Part shown: in pieces, positions 1 to 5,888 of the stretch | Numbering within the stretch: position 1 is the stretch's first letter | Layout: each line of letters begins with the position of its first letter | From: Saprospiraceae bacterium | GTDB lineage: Bacteria; Bacteroidota; Bacteroidia; Chitinophagales; Saprospiraceae | Assembly: GCA_014379065.1 (NCBI GenBank) | Contig: JACMMM010000401.1 | Location: 1-17,802 of the forward strand | Direction of reading: 5' to 3' | DNA length: 17,802 nucleotides | Notes under the pieces: generated by a model | Database searches by the model: none | Seen by the model: the letters and a program-made list of their open reading frames with translations, nothing else | Told to the model about the DNA's origin: nothing | Position numbers and translations under genes: made by a program

Positions 1-60
1 ACCTTTGACAGTACGTCTGATTTCGAATCAGGTGCATTAAACCAACTCTGCCATCTCTCC
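1..60 (-). tRNA. tRNA-Ser(CGA), 3' part outside the window
   Basis: Read on the minus strand from position 60, the sequence starts with the acceptor strand GGAGAGA, followed by a D-arm, and an anticodon stem-loop whose 7-base loop TTCGAAA gives anticodon CGA (serine). The start of a long class II variable arm follows. Only 60 of about 88 bases are present, so the T-arm and 3' acceptor strand lie to the left of base 1. The acceptor sequence is identical to that of the tRNA-Ser at 532-619. The first base pair of the anticodon stem appears to be a C-A mismatch. Confidence 0.88.
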
Positions 61-118
61 TTTACCCGCCGAAGCGCCGCCGCCCGAAGGGCAAGGGGCG
101 TAGGCGGGTTCGTTACTT
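61..118 (-). repeat. GC-rich palindrome forming the 5' leader of tRNA-Ser(CGA)
   Basis: A hairpin has outer arms ACCCGCC (64-70) and GGCGGGT (103-109) and an inner stem GCCC-GAA-GGGC. On the minus strand it lies between the end of the GIY-YIG gene and the first base of tRNA-Ser(CGA). The same layout, with AACGAACCCGCC on one side and GGCGGGTAAA directly before the tRNA, is found in front of the other tRNA-Ser (620-660). It could act as a processing or termination structure, but this is inference. Confidence 0.6.
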
Positions 119-155
119 TATTCAAATTTTCGCCACAGGTGGTGCGAAAGTGGGT

Positions 156-440
156 TTATTTTGGCAACAAATGTTTCTTCAAAAAAGCCCTTCCCGATCC
201 AGTTTTTAAATATTGTTCAAACTCAAATGCTCTGGTGCGTTCAGGGAATGCGCAACACCATTTCAGTTTTACTGGTCTTCGGTCTTTTGTGACATCTACC
301 CAACCTTTTTGATGCCGGTTGAATCGTTCTTTCAAATTGCTCGTGCATCCAGTGTATAATTGGCCGTCGCTGCAAGACAAGACTTAAACATAGTAAAACG
401 GAGCGAAGGTGTTTTCTGTCGTGTTTTCATTGGCTGACAT
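156..440 (-). pseudogene. GIY-YIG nuclease (YhbQ/UPF0213-like), interrupted by one in-frame TAA
   Basis: The full reading frame starts at ATG 440-438 and would give a small single-domain GIY-YIG nuclease of about 94 residues. After 'FYYV' (residues 15-18) the frame meets TAA at 386-384, then continues in the same frame as 'VLSCSDGQLYTGCTSNL'. In family members a Tyr sits exactly where the stop is, ten residues before the Tyr of YTG, so the stop replaces the first catalytic Tyr of the GIY motif. TAC or TAT to TAA needs one base change. The rest of the domain looks intact: the KERFNRH Arg, the Glu in AFEFEQYLK, and the GSGRAFLKK tail. A restart at TTG 380 would give 74 residues without the first catalytic strand. 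Small GIY-YIG genes are common in Bacteroidota. Alternatives are a sequencing error or a very recent mutation. The gene lies between two tRNA-Ser genes on the same strand. Confidence 0.75.
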
Positions 441-474
441 GTTGGTTGTTTCATGGGGCCTTTGGTTAATGGTT

Positions 475-531
475 ACTAAAACGAACCGCCTTCGCCCTTG
501 CCCTTCGGGCTGTGGGCTATGGCGGTTAAAG
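475..531 (-). terminator. Hairpin downstream of tRNA-Ser(GGA), probable terminator and inverted copy of the leader palindrome
   Basis: On the minus strand, just after the tRNA 3' end, outer arms AACCGCC (527-521) and GGCGGTT (490-484) enclose inner stems GCCC-GAA-GGGC, and the hairpin is followed by CGTTTTAG. The position and short T-run suit an intrinsic terminator. The element is also an inverted copy of the palindrome at 61-118, so matching repeats in opposite orientation flank the broken GIY-YIG gene. Confidence 0.5.
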
Positions 532-619
532 CGGAGAGACGGGGATTCGAACCCCGGATACACTTTTGGCGTATACACACTTTCCAGGCGTGCTCCTTAA
601 ACCACTCGGACATCTCTCC
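532..619 (-). tRNA. tRNA-Ser(GGA)
   Basis: Reading from 619 down to 532 gives an 88-base class II tRNA. The 7-bp acceptor stem is GGAGAGA (619-613) with TCTCTCC (539-533), with discriminator G at 532. The anticodon loop CTGGAAA gives GGA. There is a long variable arm, and a T-arm with GGTTCGAATCC. CCA is not encoded, as the bases after the discriminator read CTTT. The anticodon and variable arms closely resemble E. coli tRNA-Ser(GGA). Confidence 0.95.
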
Positions 620-895
620 TTTACCCGCCATAGCCCTTTAGGGTGACGGCGGGTTCGTTTCTTCCCTCAACCTCCTTCGCCCTAAATCGGTTATGGCGGT
701 CAAGCGGGTTTGTTTCTTCTTCAAATTGTCAATGCCCTCCTTCGCCCTAAAGGGCTACGGCGGGTGAACGGGTTTGTTTTTTCAAAACCTTGGCCACGAA
801 ACGTGACGGCGGTTTTTTTCTTCAACTTTTCAATCTGCCCTCCTTCGCCCTAAAGGGCTTCGGCGGGTGAAGCGGTCAAGCGGGTCGCAAAGGTA
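620..895. repeat. Array of degenerate GC-rich palindromic repeats upstream of tRNA-Ser(GGA)
   Basis: This gene-free stretch of about 280 bp is filled with related units. The core is CCTTCGCCCTAAAGGGCT followed by a GGCGGG box and a T-rich tail such as GGGTTTGTTT. Good cores lie at 735-756 and 838-859. Decayed ones lie at 671-690 and 780-815, and a unit of inverted layout at 620-660 touches the tRNA. Cores contain GCCCTAAAGGGC, a perfect hairpin. Spacing is irregular (about 65 and 103 bp), which excludes CRISPR. No ORF or promoter is evident here. Confidence 0.6.
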
Positions 896-956
896 AAAAT
901 ACCTTCCCCAAAATCCAAGCCTGCATCGAAACAGTAATTTTCAAGTGCATCAGTTT

Positions 957-964
957 TATCTTTG
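957..964 (+). promoter_or_regulatory. Candidate Bacteroidota -7 box for dgkA
   Basis: TATCTTTG exactly fits the Bacteroidota sigma-A -7 consensus TAnnTTTG and ends 20 bases before the dgkA ATG. A convincing -33 TTG box is not clear; the nearest T-rich patch is at about 936-941. The site lies inside the longer open frame that begins at 945, which supports the downstream ATG at 984 as the real start. Confidence 0.4.
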
Positions 965-983
965 CTCGACACATTTTCAAAAA

Positions 984-1352
984 ATGAGCCTACAAAAAAG
1001 AGCTGCCAGTTTTCGCTACGCCTTTCGGGGCCTGCTCCATTTGTTCCAAAGCCAGCCCAATGCCCGTATTCATTTAGTGGCGCTGGCGGTCGTCGTAGCC
1101 GCAGGTTTTTATTTCCAAATCTCCCGGACGGAATGGATCGCCGTGACGTTATGCATCTTGTTGGTGTTGAGTCTCGAAGCGGTGAACACAGCCATCGAAC
1201 ACCTTACAGATTTGGTCTCTCCCGGCATTCATCCACTGGCGGGCAAAGCCAAAGATGTGGCGGCGGCGGCAGTTTTGTTGGCGGCGATGGGTGCGGTTGT
1301 GGTGGGTGTCCTTGTTTTTTTGCCCAAGATTTTGGCCTGTTGCTCCGTTTAA
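984..1352 (+). CDS. dgkA: Diacylglycerol kinase family protein (DgkA-like)
   Basis: A small integral-membrane lipid kinase of 122 residues. It phosphorylates diacylglycerol (or undecaprenol in some relatives) with ATP in the inner membrane and recycles lipid for phospholipid or envelope synthesis. The signature EAVNTAIEHLTDL lies at residues 65-77, with Glu65, Asn68 and Glu72 in the spacing of E. coli Glu69, Asn72 and Glu76. The second motif, AGKAKDVAAAAVLLA, is at 86-100. Three hydrophobic helices lie at about 30-46, 50-66 and 93-114. The frame is open back to 945, but ATG 984 starts directly at the conserved 'RAASFRYAFRG' N-terminal helix and leaves room for the TATCTTTG promoter box. Whether the substrate is diacylglycerol or undecaprenol cannot be read from sequence. 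The gene appears monocistronic. Confidence 0.9.
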   Translation: MSLQKRAASFRYAFRGLLHLFQSQPNARIHLVALAVVVAAGFYFQISRTEWIAVTLCILLVLSLEAVNTAIEHLTDLVSPGIHPLAGKAKDVAAAAVLLAAMGAVVVGVLVFLPKILACCSV

Positions 1353-1784
1353 ACACCCAAAACATCCGCTTTGAGTATTTTTTTTTTGTAATTTTTTCGA
1401 GACCAAAAACCTGCCTCTCCCCTCATTCCGCAATTGAAACCTTACTTTTCGGCTTTAAAATTTGCAAAAAGCGGACATTTTCAAAGCAAAAATTGCGCAA
1501 TGAGGGCAGTACGAAGAGGAATTTTAAAAAGGTCTTGGTTGTAATTGTACTCCTTACACTATTTTCACCCCTCGAAAATTAGCCTTATGTTTTGGTCGAA
1601 GCGTTTCCTAAGTCGCTGCGAAGTTTTTTTTGTCTTGCTCACACCATCTTTTACTGTCTACGCATCTATGTCAGCGACGGGGTTTTAGAGGACAAATAAA
1701 CCAAGTTGCAAATGGGATTGCGCTGCGCCCGGAATCTTAAGGCCTGTCAAACTTAAATCATTCATTCACAAAATTAAAAGCAGC
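1353..1784. other. 432-bp intergenic region before exbB
   Basis: No supported gene lies here. An open frame that overlaps dgkA in another phase runs to 1582, but it is low-complexity and unlike any family I recognise. A T-tract at 1379-1388 follows dgkA without a clear hairpin. A long inverted repeat at 1420-1506 is listed separately. I did not find a convincing TAnnTTTG promoter for exbB, although a five-gene locus starts just downstream, so its promoter or leader should be in this stretch. Confidence 0.5.
1420..1506. repeat. Long imperfect inverted repeat upstream of exbB
   Basis: The left arm CCCTCATTCCGCAATT (1420-1435) pairs with AATTGCGCAATGAGGG (1491-1506) over 16 bases with one mismatch. 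They enclose a 55-bp AT-rich loop that itself contains a weaker stem (GCTTT with AAAAGC). It could be the footprint of a small mobile repeat, or a folded leader about 280 bases ahead of exbB. Nothing decides between these. Confidence 0.55.
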
Positions 1785-2624
1785 ATGTCAGCAGCAAAAC
1801 CCACTCAAGCACAACAACAAAGCGGCGCAGGCGCATGGTTTCCCTACATCGTGATCCTTGCATTGTTAATTGTCTCTTTTTGCATCTGGAAATTCGTGTT
1901 CGGCGCGCCAGGCAACTTCGTAGCAGATCCTGAACACCCAAATGGCAACCCCGCTTTAGATCCCAAAAACGGGAATATCGCTGGTACTATCTACAAAGGC
2001 GGCCTTATCGTGCCTTTGCTTCTCACTGCCTTATTTACAGTTGTCGTCTTCGTCATCGAGCGTTTCATTACGCTTGGTAAAGCCAGTGGCGCCGGAAATA
2101 TTGACTCATTTGTGCGCGGGATAAAAGGCTTTCTGGACCGTGGCGACATCAGTGGCGCTACCGCTGCTTGCGATAGACAAAAAGGCGCCGTGGCTAATGT
2201 AGTGCGTGCTGGCCTTCAAAAGTATGCTGAAATGGAAAAAGTGACGGGCATGGAAAAAGATGAGAAGGTGATCGCTATCCAAAAAGAGGTGGAAGAAGCC
2301 ACGACGCTGGAACTTCCGATGTTGGAAAAAAACCTCAACATTCTGGCTACCATCGCTTCTATCGCCACCTTGTTGGGCCTTTTGGGAACGGTACTAGGTA
2401 TGATTCGTTCATTTGCAGCGCTTGCAAATGCAGGTGCTCCAGACTCAACAGCCCTCGCAACAGGTATTTCTGAGGCACTTATCAATACAGCATTGGGTAT
2501 TGGCACTTCGGCTCTAGCCATTATTGCCTACAACTTTTTCACGGCTCGTATTGACACCTTGACCTACCGCATTGACGAAGCAGGCTACAGCCTCACGCAG
2601 ACGTTTGCAACAAAAGGACACTAA
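1785..2624 (+). CDS. exbB: MotA/TolQ/ExbB proton channel family protein
   Basis: Pentameric inner-membrane scaffold of the ExbB-ExbD-TonB motor, which passes proton flow to TonB. It has 279 residues. An extra N-terminal helix (about 17-40), often seen in Bacteroidota, precedes the three core helices at about 71-96, 183-211 and 227-252. The cytoplasmic loop lies between the first and second core helices. The channel residues are present: Thr202 in GLLGTVLG, and Glu230 and Thr235 in ISEALINTALG. Their spacing (28 and 5 residues) equals that of Thr148, Glu176 and Thr181 in E. coli ExbB. The start ATG follows AAAATTAAAAGCAGC with no Shine-Dalgarno sequence. exbD1 begins 11 bases after the stop, so they are almost surely cotranscribed. 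This is the only exbB in the window, though three exbD and two tonB genes follow. Confidence 0.95.
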   Translation: MSAAKPTQAQQQSGAGAWFPYIVILALLIVSFCIWKFVFGAPGNFVADPEHPNGNPALDPKNGNIAGTIYKGGLIVPLLLTALFTVVVFVIERFITLGKASGAGNIDSFVRGIKGFLDRGDISGATAACDRQKGAVANVVRAGLQKYAEMEKVTGMEKDEKVIAIQKEVEEATTLELPMLEKNLNILATIASIATLLGLLGTVLGMIRSFAALANAGAPDSTALATGISEALINTALGIGTSALAIIAYNFFTARIDTLTYRIDEAGYSLTQTFATKGH

Positions 2625-2635
2625 ACTAAAGAAAT

Positions 2636-3280
2636 ATGCCTAAGCACAAACCGGCGCGAAAAGCACCATTCATAGATATGACGGCCATGTGCGACGTGGC
2701 GTTTCTCTTGCTCACCTTCTTCATGCTCACCGCAAAGACGAAGCCAGCGGAGACCGTGGTGATTGATACACCTTCGTCCATATCCGAAACAAAATTGCCT
2801 GATGCGGGCACGCTTACCATATTGATCGCGAAGGATGGCAAAATCTTTCTCGACATGACTGGTCAACACACGCGGATGAGCCTGATTAATGATGTCAGCA
2901 ACCGATACAGCCTTGGCTTGAACGATGAGGAAAAACTTAAGTTCGGAAACATGGGCAGCTTCGGGTTGGCTCATAGCCAGCTCAAAAAGTATATTAACCT
3001 CACACCCAGCGAGCGCGCGACCTTCCCCCAGCCTGGTATCCCAGTGGATACTTCGGATATCAACAAGAGCGAATTGGCTGACTGGATTCACAATGCCCGG
3101 CTCGCTCAATTCCGTATGAAGCAAGACGGAAAAGTGAAAGAGGAATATGTGATGATCGTAAAGGCCGACAAGGACACTCCTTACCCCGCTGTGCAAAGGG
3201 TGATCAACACGTTGACGGACATAAACGTCAACAAGTTCAACCTGATCACGAGCATGGAGGGCAAGGCAGAGAAGAAGTAA
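2636..3280 (+). CDS. exbD: ExbD/TolR family biopolymer transporter (first copy)
   Basis: Single-pass inner-membrane partner of ExbB. Its helix sits in the ExbB pore and its periplasmic domain couples to TonB. It has 214 residues. A short basic N-terminus (KHKPARKAPF) is followed by 'IDMTAMCDVAFLLLTFFMLT' at 13-32, where Asp20 is the proton-carrying Asp. The periplasmic part is about 180 residues, longer than the roughly 140-residue proteins of Proteobacteria, and carries an extra segment around residues 85-140. It ends in the usual strand-helix-strand fold (YVMIVKADKDTPYPAVQRVINTL). It is clearly more distant from the other two ExbD proteins here than they are from each other, which suggests a distinct role, perhaps in an ExbD heterodimer. 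Confidence 0.93.
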   Translation: MPKHKPARKAPFIDMTAMCDVAFLLLTFFMLTAKTKPAETVVIDTPSSISETKLPDAGTLTILIAKDGKIFLDMTGQHTRMSLINDVSNRYSLGLNDEEKLKFGNMGSFGLAHSQLKKYINLTPSERATFPQPGIPVDTSDINKSELADWIHNARLAQFRMKQDGKVKEEYVMIVKADKDTPYPAVQRVINTLTDINVNKFNLITSMEGKAEKK

Positions 3281-3371
3281 ACAGTTTGCAGTGGCAGTTG
3301 GCAGTAGCAGTAAACAAACTGCTTGACGCCGCTTTCAAACTTCTTTTTAACTCAAAAAAAGCAACAGCGAC
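3281..3371 (+). repeat. GCAGT-type repeat hairpin between exbD1 and exbD2
   Basis: Directly after the exbD1 stop, perfect 7-bp arms CAGTTTG (3282-3288) and CAAACTG (3315-3321) flank several copies of GCAGT (GCAGTGGCAGTTGGCAGTAGCAGT). No T-tract follows, so this is not a standard terminator. It could be a transcript-stability hairpin or a low-complexity repeat. The remaining bases up to exbD2 are plain A-rich leader. Confidence 0.5.
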
Positions 3372-4004
3372 ATGGCTGAAATAGCTCAAGACGGTGGTGG
3401 TGGTCATAAGAAAGGTGGGAAGGTCAGATCCAAAAAAATGTCCACGCGCATAGATTTTACGCCGATGGTGGACTTGGGTTTCCTGCTCATCACATTCTTC
3501 ATGCTCACCACGACACTCGCCAAACCACAAATTATGGCACTCGTGATGCCTGAAAAAGACATCAAGAAGGAGGATGTCGAACCAGTTAAAGAATCAAAAG
3601 TGCTCACGCTTTTGCTGGGCGCCAACGACAAGGTTTACTGGTACGAAGGCATCACCGACGCCAAACTTGATTCTACAGACTATTCCGCAGAGGGCGTACG
3701 CAAAGTCATCTTGAACAAGATGGACAAAGTGAAGACGCAATTTCAGACGGAAACGTATAAGAAGAAGAACAAGGAAGGGGTGGAAGAGGAGCATACCGAT
3801 GGCTCGTACATCAACGTTATTATCAAGGCAACGAAGGATGCGCGTTACAAAAACCTCGTAGACGCCCTTGATGAAATGGCTATTTGCAAGGTGCGTTATT
3901 ACGTGATCCTTGATATATCGCCACTCGAAGAGACGTTTATCAAAAACCCTGCGGGTGGTCTGAAATTCAATGTGGAAGAACAAGTTGACGCGGCTACTAA
4001 ATGA
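3372..4004 (+). CDS. exbD: ExbD/TolR family biopolymer transporter (second copy)
   Basis: Second ExbD of the operon, 210 residues. A Gly/Lys-rich cytoplasmic tail (residues 1-25) leads into 'STRIDFTPMVDLGFLLITFF' at 24-43, with the channel Asp at 34. This is the typical Bacteroidota form (IDFTPMVDLGFLLITFFMLTT). The periplasmic domain contains 'VLTLLLGANDKVYWYEG' and 'YKNLVDALDEMAICKVRYY', both nearly repeated in the third ExbD at 5179. Compared with that copy it has an extra 'KKKNKEGVEEEHTDGSY' insertion. It lies 91 bases after exbD1 and 48 before tonB1, in the same direction. Confidence 0.94.
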   Translation: MAEIAQDGGGGHKKGGKVRSKKMSTRIDFTPMVDLGFLLITFFMLTTTLAKPQIMALVMPEKDIKKEDVEPVKESKVLTLLLGANDKVYWYEGITDAKLDSTDYSAEGVRKVILNKMDKVKTQFQTETYKKKNKEGVEEEHTDGSYINVIIKATKDARYKNLVDALDEMAICKVRYYVILDISPLEETFIKNPAGGLKFNVEEQVDAATK

Positions 4005-4052
4005 ACTGGATCCGCCTAAAGTCAAAAATTTTAAAGGAAAAATAAAAAAACT

Positions 4053-4886
4053 ATGGCAGACGAAAAAAGCACAACGGGTTATCGGGACATGCTGGATATC
4101 ATCTTTGCCGACCGAAATAAGGCTTATGGGGCTTACCAGCTCCGTCGCGACTACCCAAGGTATTTAGGTCGTGCACTTGGTATAGGTCTGGGGTTGATTA
4201 TCCTCTTTTTTGCGCTCCCGATCATCCTGCAAGCCGTGAGTGGGTTGCTCCCAAAGGAAAAACCGGTGGACGTGGAAATCACCCTCGGCCCACCACCGGA
4301 TATTGACCCGAACAATCCGCCGCCGCCGCCACCGCCGCCACCGCCCACACCGCCACCGCCCACGCGCTCGACGGTTAAATTCGTACCTCCCGTCATCAAA
4401 AAGGACGAAGAGGTAGTAGAAGAGGAGCAAAAAGCAGTGGAGGAAATCCTCGACAAGAAGGAGGATATCGGTACGGAGGATAAACAGGGCAACGACGAAG
4501 CCCCACCTGCAGTGGACGAGAACCCGACGCTGGATCCGGTGATCGAAGCACCTAAAGTGGAGGAAAAAACCTATGAGATGTTCGATATCCAAAAGGAGCC
4601 GAGCTTCCCAGGAGGTTTGCAGGAGATGTACAAATGGCTCAACAAAAACGTGGTGTATCCCGAAATGGCCAAAGAAAGCGGCATTTCAGGTCAAGTAGTA
4701 CTCACTTTTGTGGTGGGCAAGGACGGTAGCATCAGCGATGTCAACATAGTAAAAGACATCGGTGGAGGCTGCGGCAAATCTGTAAAATCTACGGTGGAAA
4801 AAATGCCCAAGTGGAGTGCCGGTGAAGCCAACGGCCACCCGGTGAAAGTGCGCTACACACTACCTTTCAAGTTCAAACTCGAGTAG
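4053..4886 (+). CDS. tonB: Energy transducer TonB (first copy)
   Basis: TonB links the ExbBD motor to TonB-dependent outer-membrane receptors. It has 277 residues. The cytoplasmic N-terminus holds the Bacteroidota-type motif 'DIIFADRNKAYGAYQLRRDY' (15-34). One transmembrane helix lies at about 41-62. A Pro-rich spacer follows, with an almost unbroken Pro run at 87-103, then an acidic Glu/Asp-rich stretch at 117-170. The TonB C-terminal domain is at about 182-277, with FPGG, YPEMAKE, GQVVLTFVVGKDGSISDV and the final strand KVRYTLPFKFKLE. The gene is last in the exbB-exbD-exbD-tonB run and is followed by a strong terminator at 4913. The polyproline tract has CCG-rich codons, so the opposite strand shows spurious Gly-rich frames. 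Confidence 0.95.
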   Translation: MADEKSTTGYRDMLDIIFADRNKAYGAYQLRRDYPRYLGRALGIGLGLIILFFALPIILQAVSGLLPKEKPVDVEITLGPPPDIDPNNPPPPPPPPPPTPPPPTRSTVKFVPPVIKKDEEVVEEEQKAVEEILDKKEDIGTEDKQGNDEAPPAVDENPTLDPVIEAPKVEEKTYEMFDIQKEPSFPGGLQEMYKWLNKNVVYPEMAKESGISGQVVLTFVVGKDGSISDVNIVKDIGGGCGKSVKSTVEKMPKWSAGEANGHPVKVRYTLPFKFKLE

Positions 4887-4912
4887 CAAAACCTCATTTT
4901 AAATCTTTTTTC

Positions 4913-4957
4913 AAAAGCGGTATCGGCGGCAACGCTGACACCGCTTTTGCTTTTTCT
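4913..4957 (+). terminator. Intrinsic terminator after tonB1
   Basis: Perfect 9-bp arms AAAAGCGGT (4913-4921) and ACCGCTTTT (4940-4948) are followed by GCTTTTTCT. This ends the exbB-exbD-exbD-tonB transcript and separates it from the second exbD-tonB pair. Confidence 0.8.
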
Positions 4958-4983
4958 ACACGGCTTGAACGAGTACATGTTTC

Positions 4984-5048
4984 GGTGCTACGCACCTCCA
5001 AAACACTTGAAATCGACGTTTCTACCGACGTTTTGGGTGCTACGCACC
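4984..5048. repeat. Two copies of the palindrome GGTGCTACGCACC
   Basis: The 13-base near-perfect palindrome occurs at 4984-4996 and 5036-5048. Related flanks (TTTCGGTGC, GCACCGTTTCG) bring further complementarity, and 'CGACGTTTCTACCGACGTTTTGG' lies between. I recall similar palindromes scattered between genes in Saprospiria-type genomes, but cannot confirm it here. They lie in the 292-bp gap between the tonB1 terminator and exbD3. Confidence 0.6.
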
Positions 5049-5111
5049 GTTTCGAAAAATTCGGGATGACTTATGTTGATAATCTGTAAAAGTCTTAAAA
5101 AAAACACCAAG

Positions 5112-5159
5112 TCCACGCACCAAAATATTCATAATCAACATCTTACCCTCAAACGATCA
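5112..5159 (+). promoter_or_regulatory. Leader motif copy 1, before exbD3
   Basis: About 45 bases ending just before exbD3 match the leader of tonB2 at 5790-5837. Both read CACCAAAA, then a short variable part, TCAT, a variable part, CATCTTAC, two bases, TCAAACG, one base, TC. The shared order and spacing suggest a common ancestor by duplication or a common regulatory role. The function is unknown. Confidence 0.5.
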
Positions 5160-5178
5160 CACACTAAACGCTCTCACC

Positions 5179-5730
5179 ATGGCAGATTTCCAAGCTTCCG
5201 CTCAAAGTAATGTCGCTCGTGGCAAACCGCGCTCCCACCGCATGTCCACACGCATTGACTTCACCCCAATGGTAGATTTGGGGTTTTTGCTCATCACTTT
5301 TTTTATGCTCACCACAGCATTGGCCAAGCCCAGTGTCATGCCGCTTGTGATGCCAAAGGACGATGGGACGACCGAGCCTATAAAGCAGTCTAAAGTGCTC
5401 ACATTCCTGCTCGGTGCGGACGACAAAGTCTATTGGTACGAAGGGTTAGATATTGAAAAAATGGACTCGACCACTTTCGATGCTGATGGCCTGCGACAAG
5501 TCATTTTGCGCAAAAAAGAGAAAGTAGAAACCCAGTTCGGACTTCAAAAGTACACTGACTCGAAAACAGGCGCAGAATTGCAAGGCTCGCAGCTCAACGT
5601 CATCATCAAGCCAGCCAACAGTGCGCGTTACAAAAACCTGGTGGATGCGCTGGATGAGATGGCAATTTGCCAGGTTCGATATTACTGCGTCATGGAGATT
5701 TCAGCGGAAGAGGTAAAGCGTTTTGAATAA
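5179..5730 (+). CDS. exbD: ExbD/TolR family biopolymer transporter (third copy)
   Basis: Third ExbD, 183 residues. Its membrane segment 'STRIDFTPMVDLGFLLITFF' (23-42, channel Asp33) is identical to that of the second ExbD. The periplasmic part also follows it closely (VLTFLLGADDKVYWYEG, LNVIIKPANSARYKNLVDALDEMAICQVRYY). It lacks the lysine-rich insertion, and its C-terminus is shorter by about 20 residues. It therefore looks like a paralogue made by duplication of exbD2 together with tonB. It has no neighbouring exbB of its own, so it must borrow the ExbB at 1785 or one encoded elsewhere. The start ATG lies in CTCACCATGGC with no Shine-Dalgarno sequence. Confidence 0.94.
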   Translation: MADFQASAQSNVARGKPRSHRMSTRIDFTPMVDLGFLLITFFMLTTALAKPSVMPLVMPKDDGTTEPIKQSKVLTFLLGADDKVYWYEGLDIEKMDSTTFDADGLRQVILRKKEKVETQFGLQKYTDSKTGAELQGSQLNVIIKPANSARYKNLVDALDEMAICQVRYYCVMEISAEEVKRFE

Positions 5731-5734
5731 AAAA

Positions 5735-5777
5735 ATCTGCCTATTCGCTTTGCTGTACAATAAGCGGATAGGCAGAT
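5735..5777 (-). terminator. Strong hairpin between exbD3 and tonB2, with its T-tract on the minus strand
   Basis: Sixteen-base arms ATCTGCCTATTCGCTT (5735-5750) and AAGCGGATAGGCAGAT (5762-5777) pair throughout, with one wobble, around an 11-base loop. On the plus strand the hairpin is flanked by A-runs on both sides. On the minus strand it is followed by TTTTTTATTC, so as an intrinsic terminator it would stop antisense transcripts. For the sense transcript it may instead be a stability or partial-attenuation hairpin between exbD3 and tonB2. Confidence 0.5.
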
Positions 5778-5789
5778 AAAAAAACCAAC

Positions 5790-5837
5790 TCCCACCCACC
5801 AAAACCCTCATCACCAGCATCTTACATTCAAACGGTC
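5790..5837 (+). promoter_or_regulatory. Leader motif copy 2, before tonB2
   Basis: Imperfect copy of the segment at 5112-5159 (CACCAAAA, TCAT, CATCTTAC, TCAAACG, TC in the same order and spacing). It ends about 50 bases before the tonB2 start, whereas copy 1 ends about 20 bases before exbD3. Confidence 0.5.
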
Positions 5838-5888
5838 GGCCAACCAAAACCTCAAAACCCCCTTTTTTCACACTTAAAATTTTGTGCC

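Noticed and set aside
384..578. Minus-strand frame of 64 codons that begins inside tRNA-Ser(GGA)
   Set aside because: Its first half is read-through of the tRNA and of a palindrome. Only the last 18 codons, from ATG 440, belong to a gene, and they are included in the GIY-YIG pseudogene.
620..895. Possible CRISPR or tRNA cluster
   Set aside because: Spacing is irregular, the units are degenerate palindromes, and no tRNA fold other than those listed is visible.
962..1582. Long plus-strand frame overlapping dgkA in another phase
   Set aside because: The overlapping part is the out-of-frame shadow of dgkA, which has clear family motifs. The downstream part is low-complexity and matches nothing I know.
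4151..4492. Minus-strand Gly-rich frame opposite tonB1
   Set aside because: It is the reverse complement of the polyproline codons of TonB. The Gly run is a composition effect.
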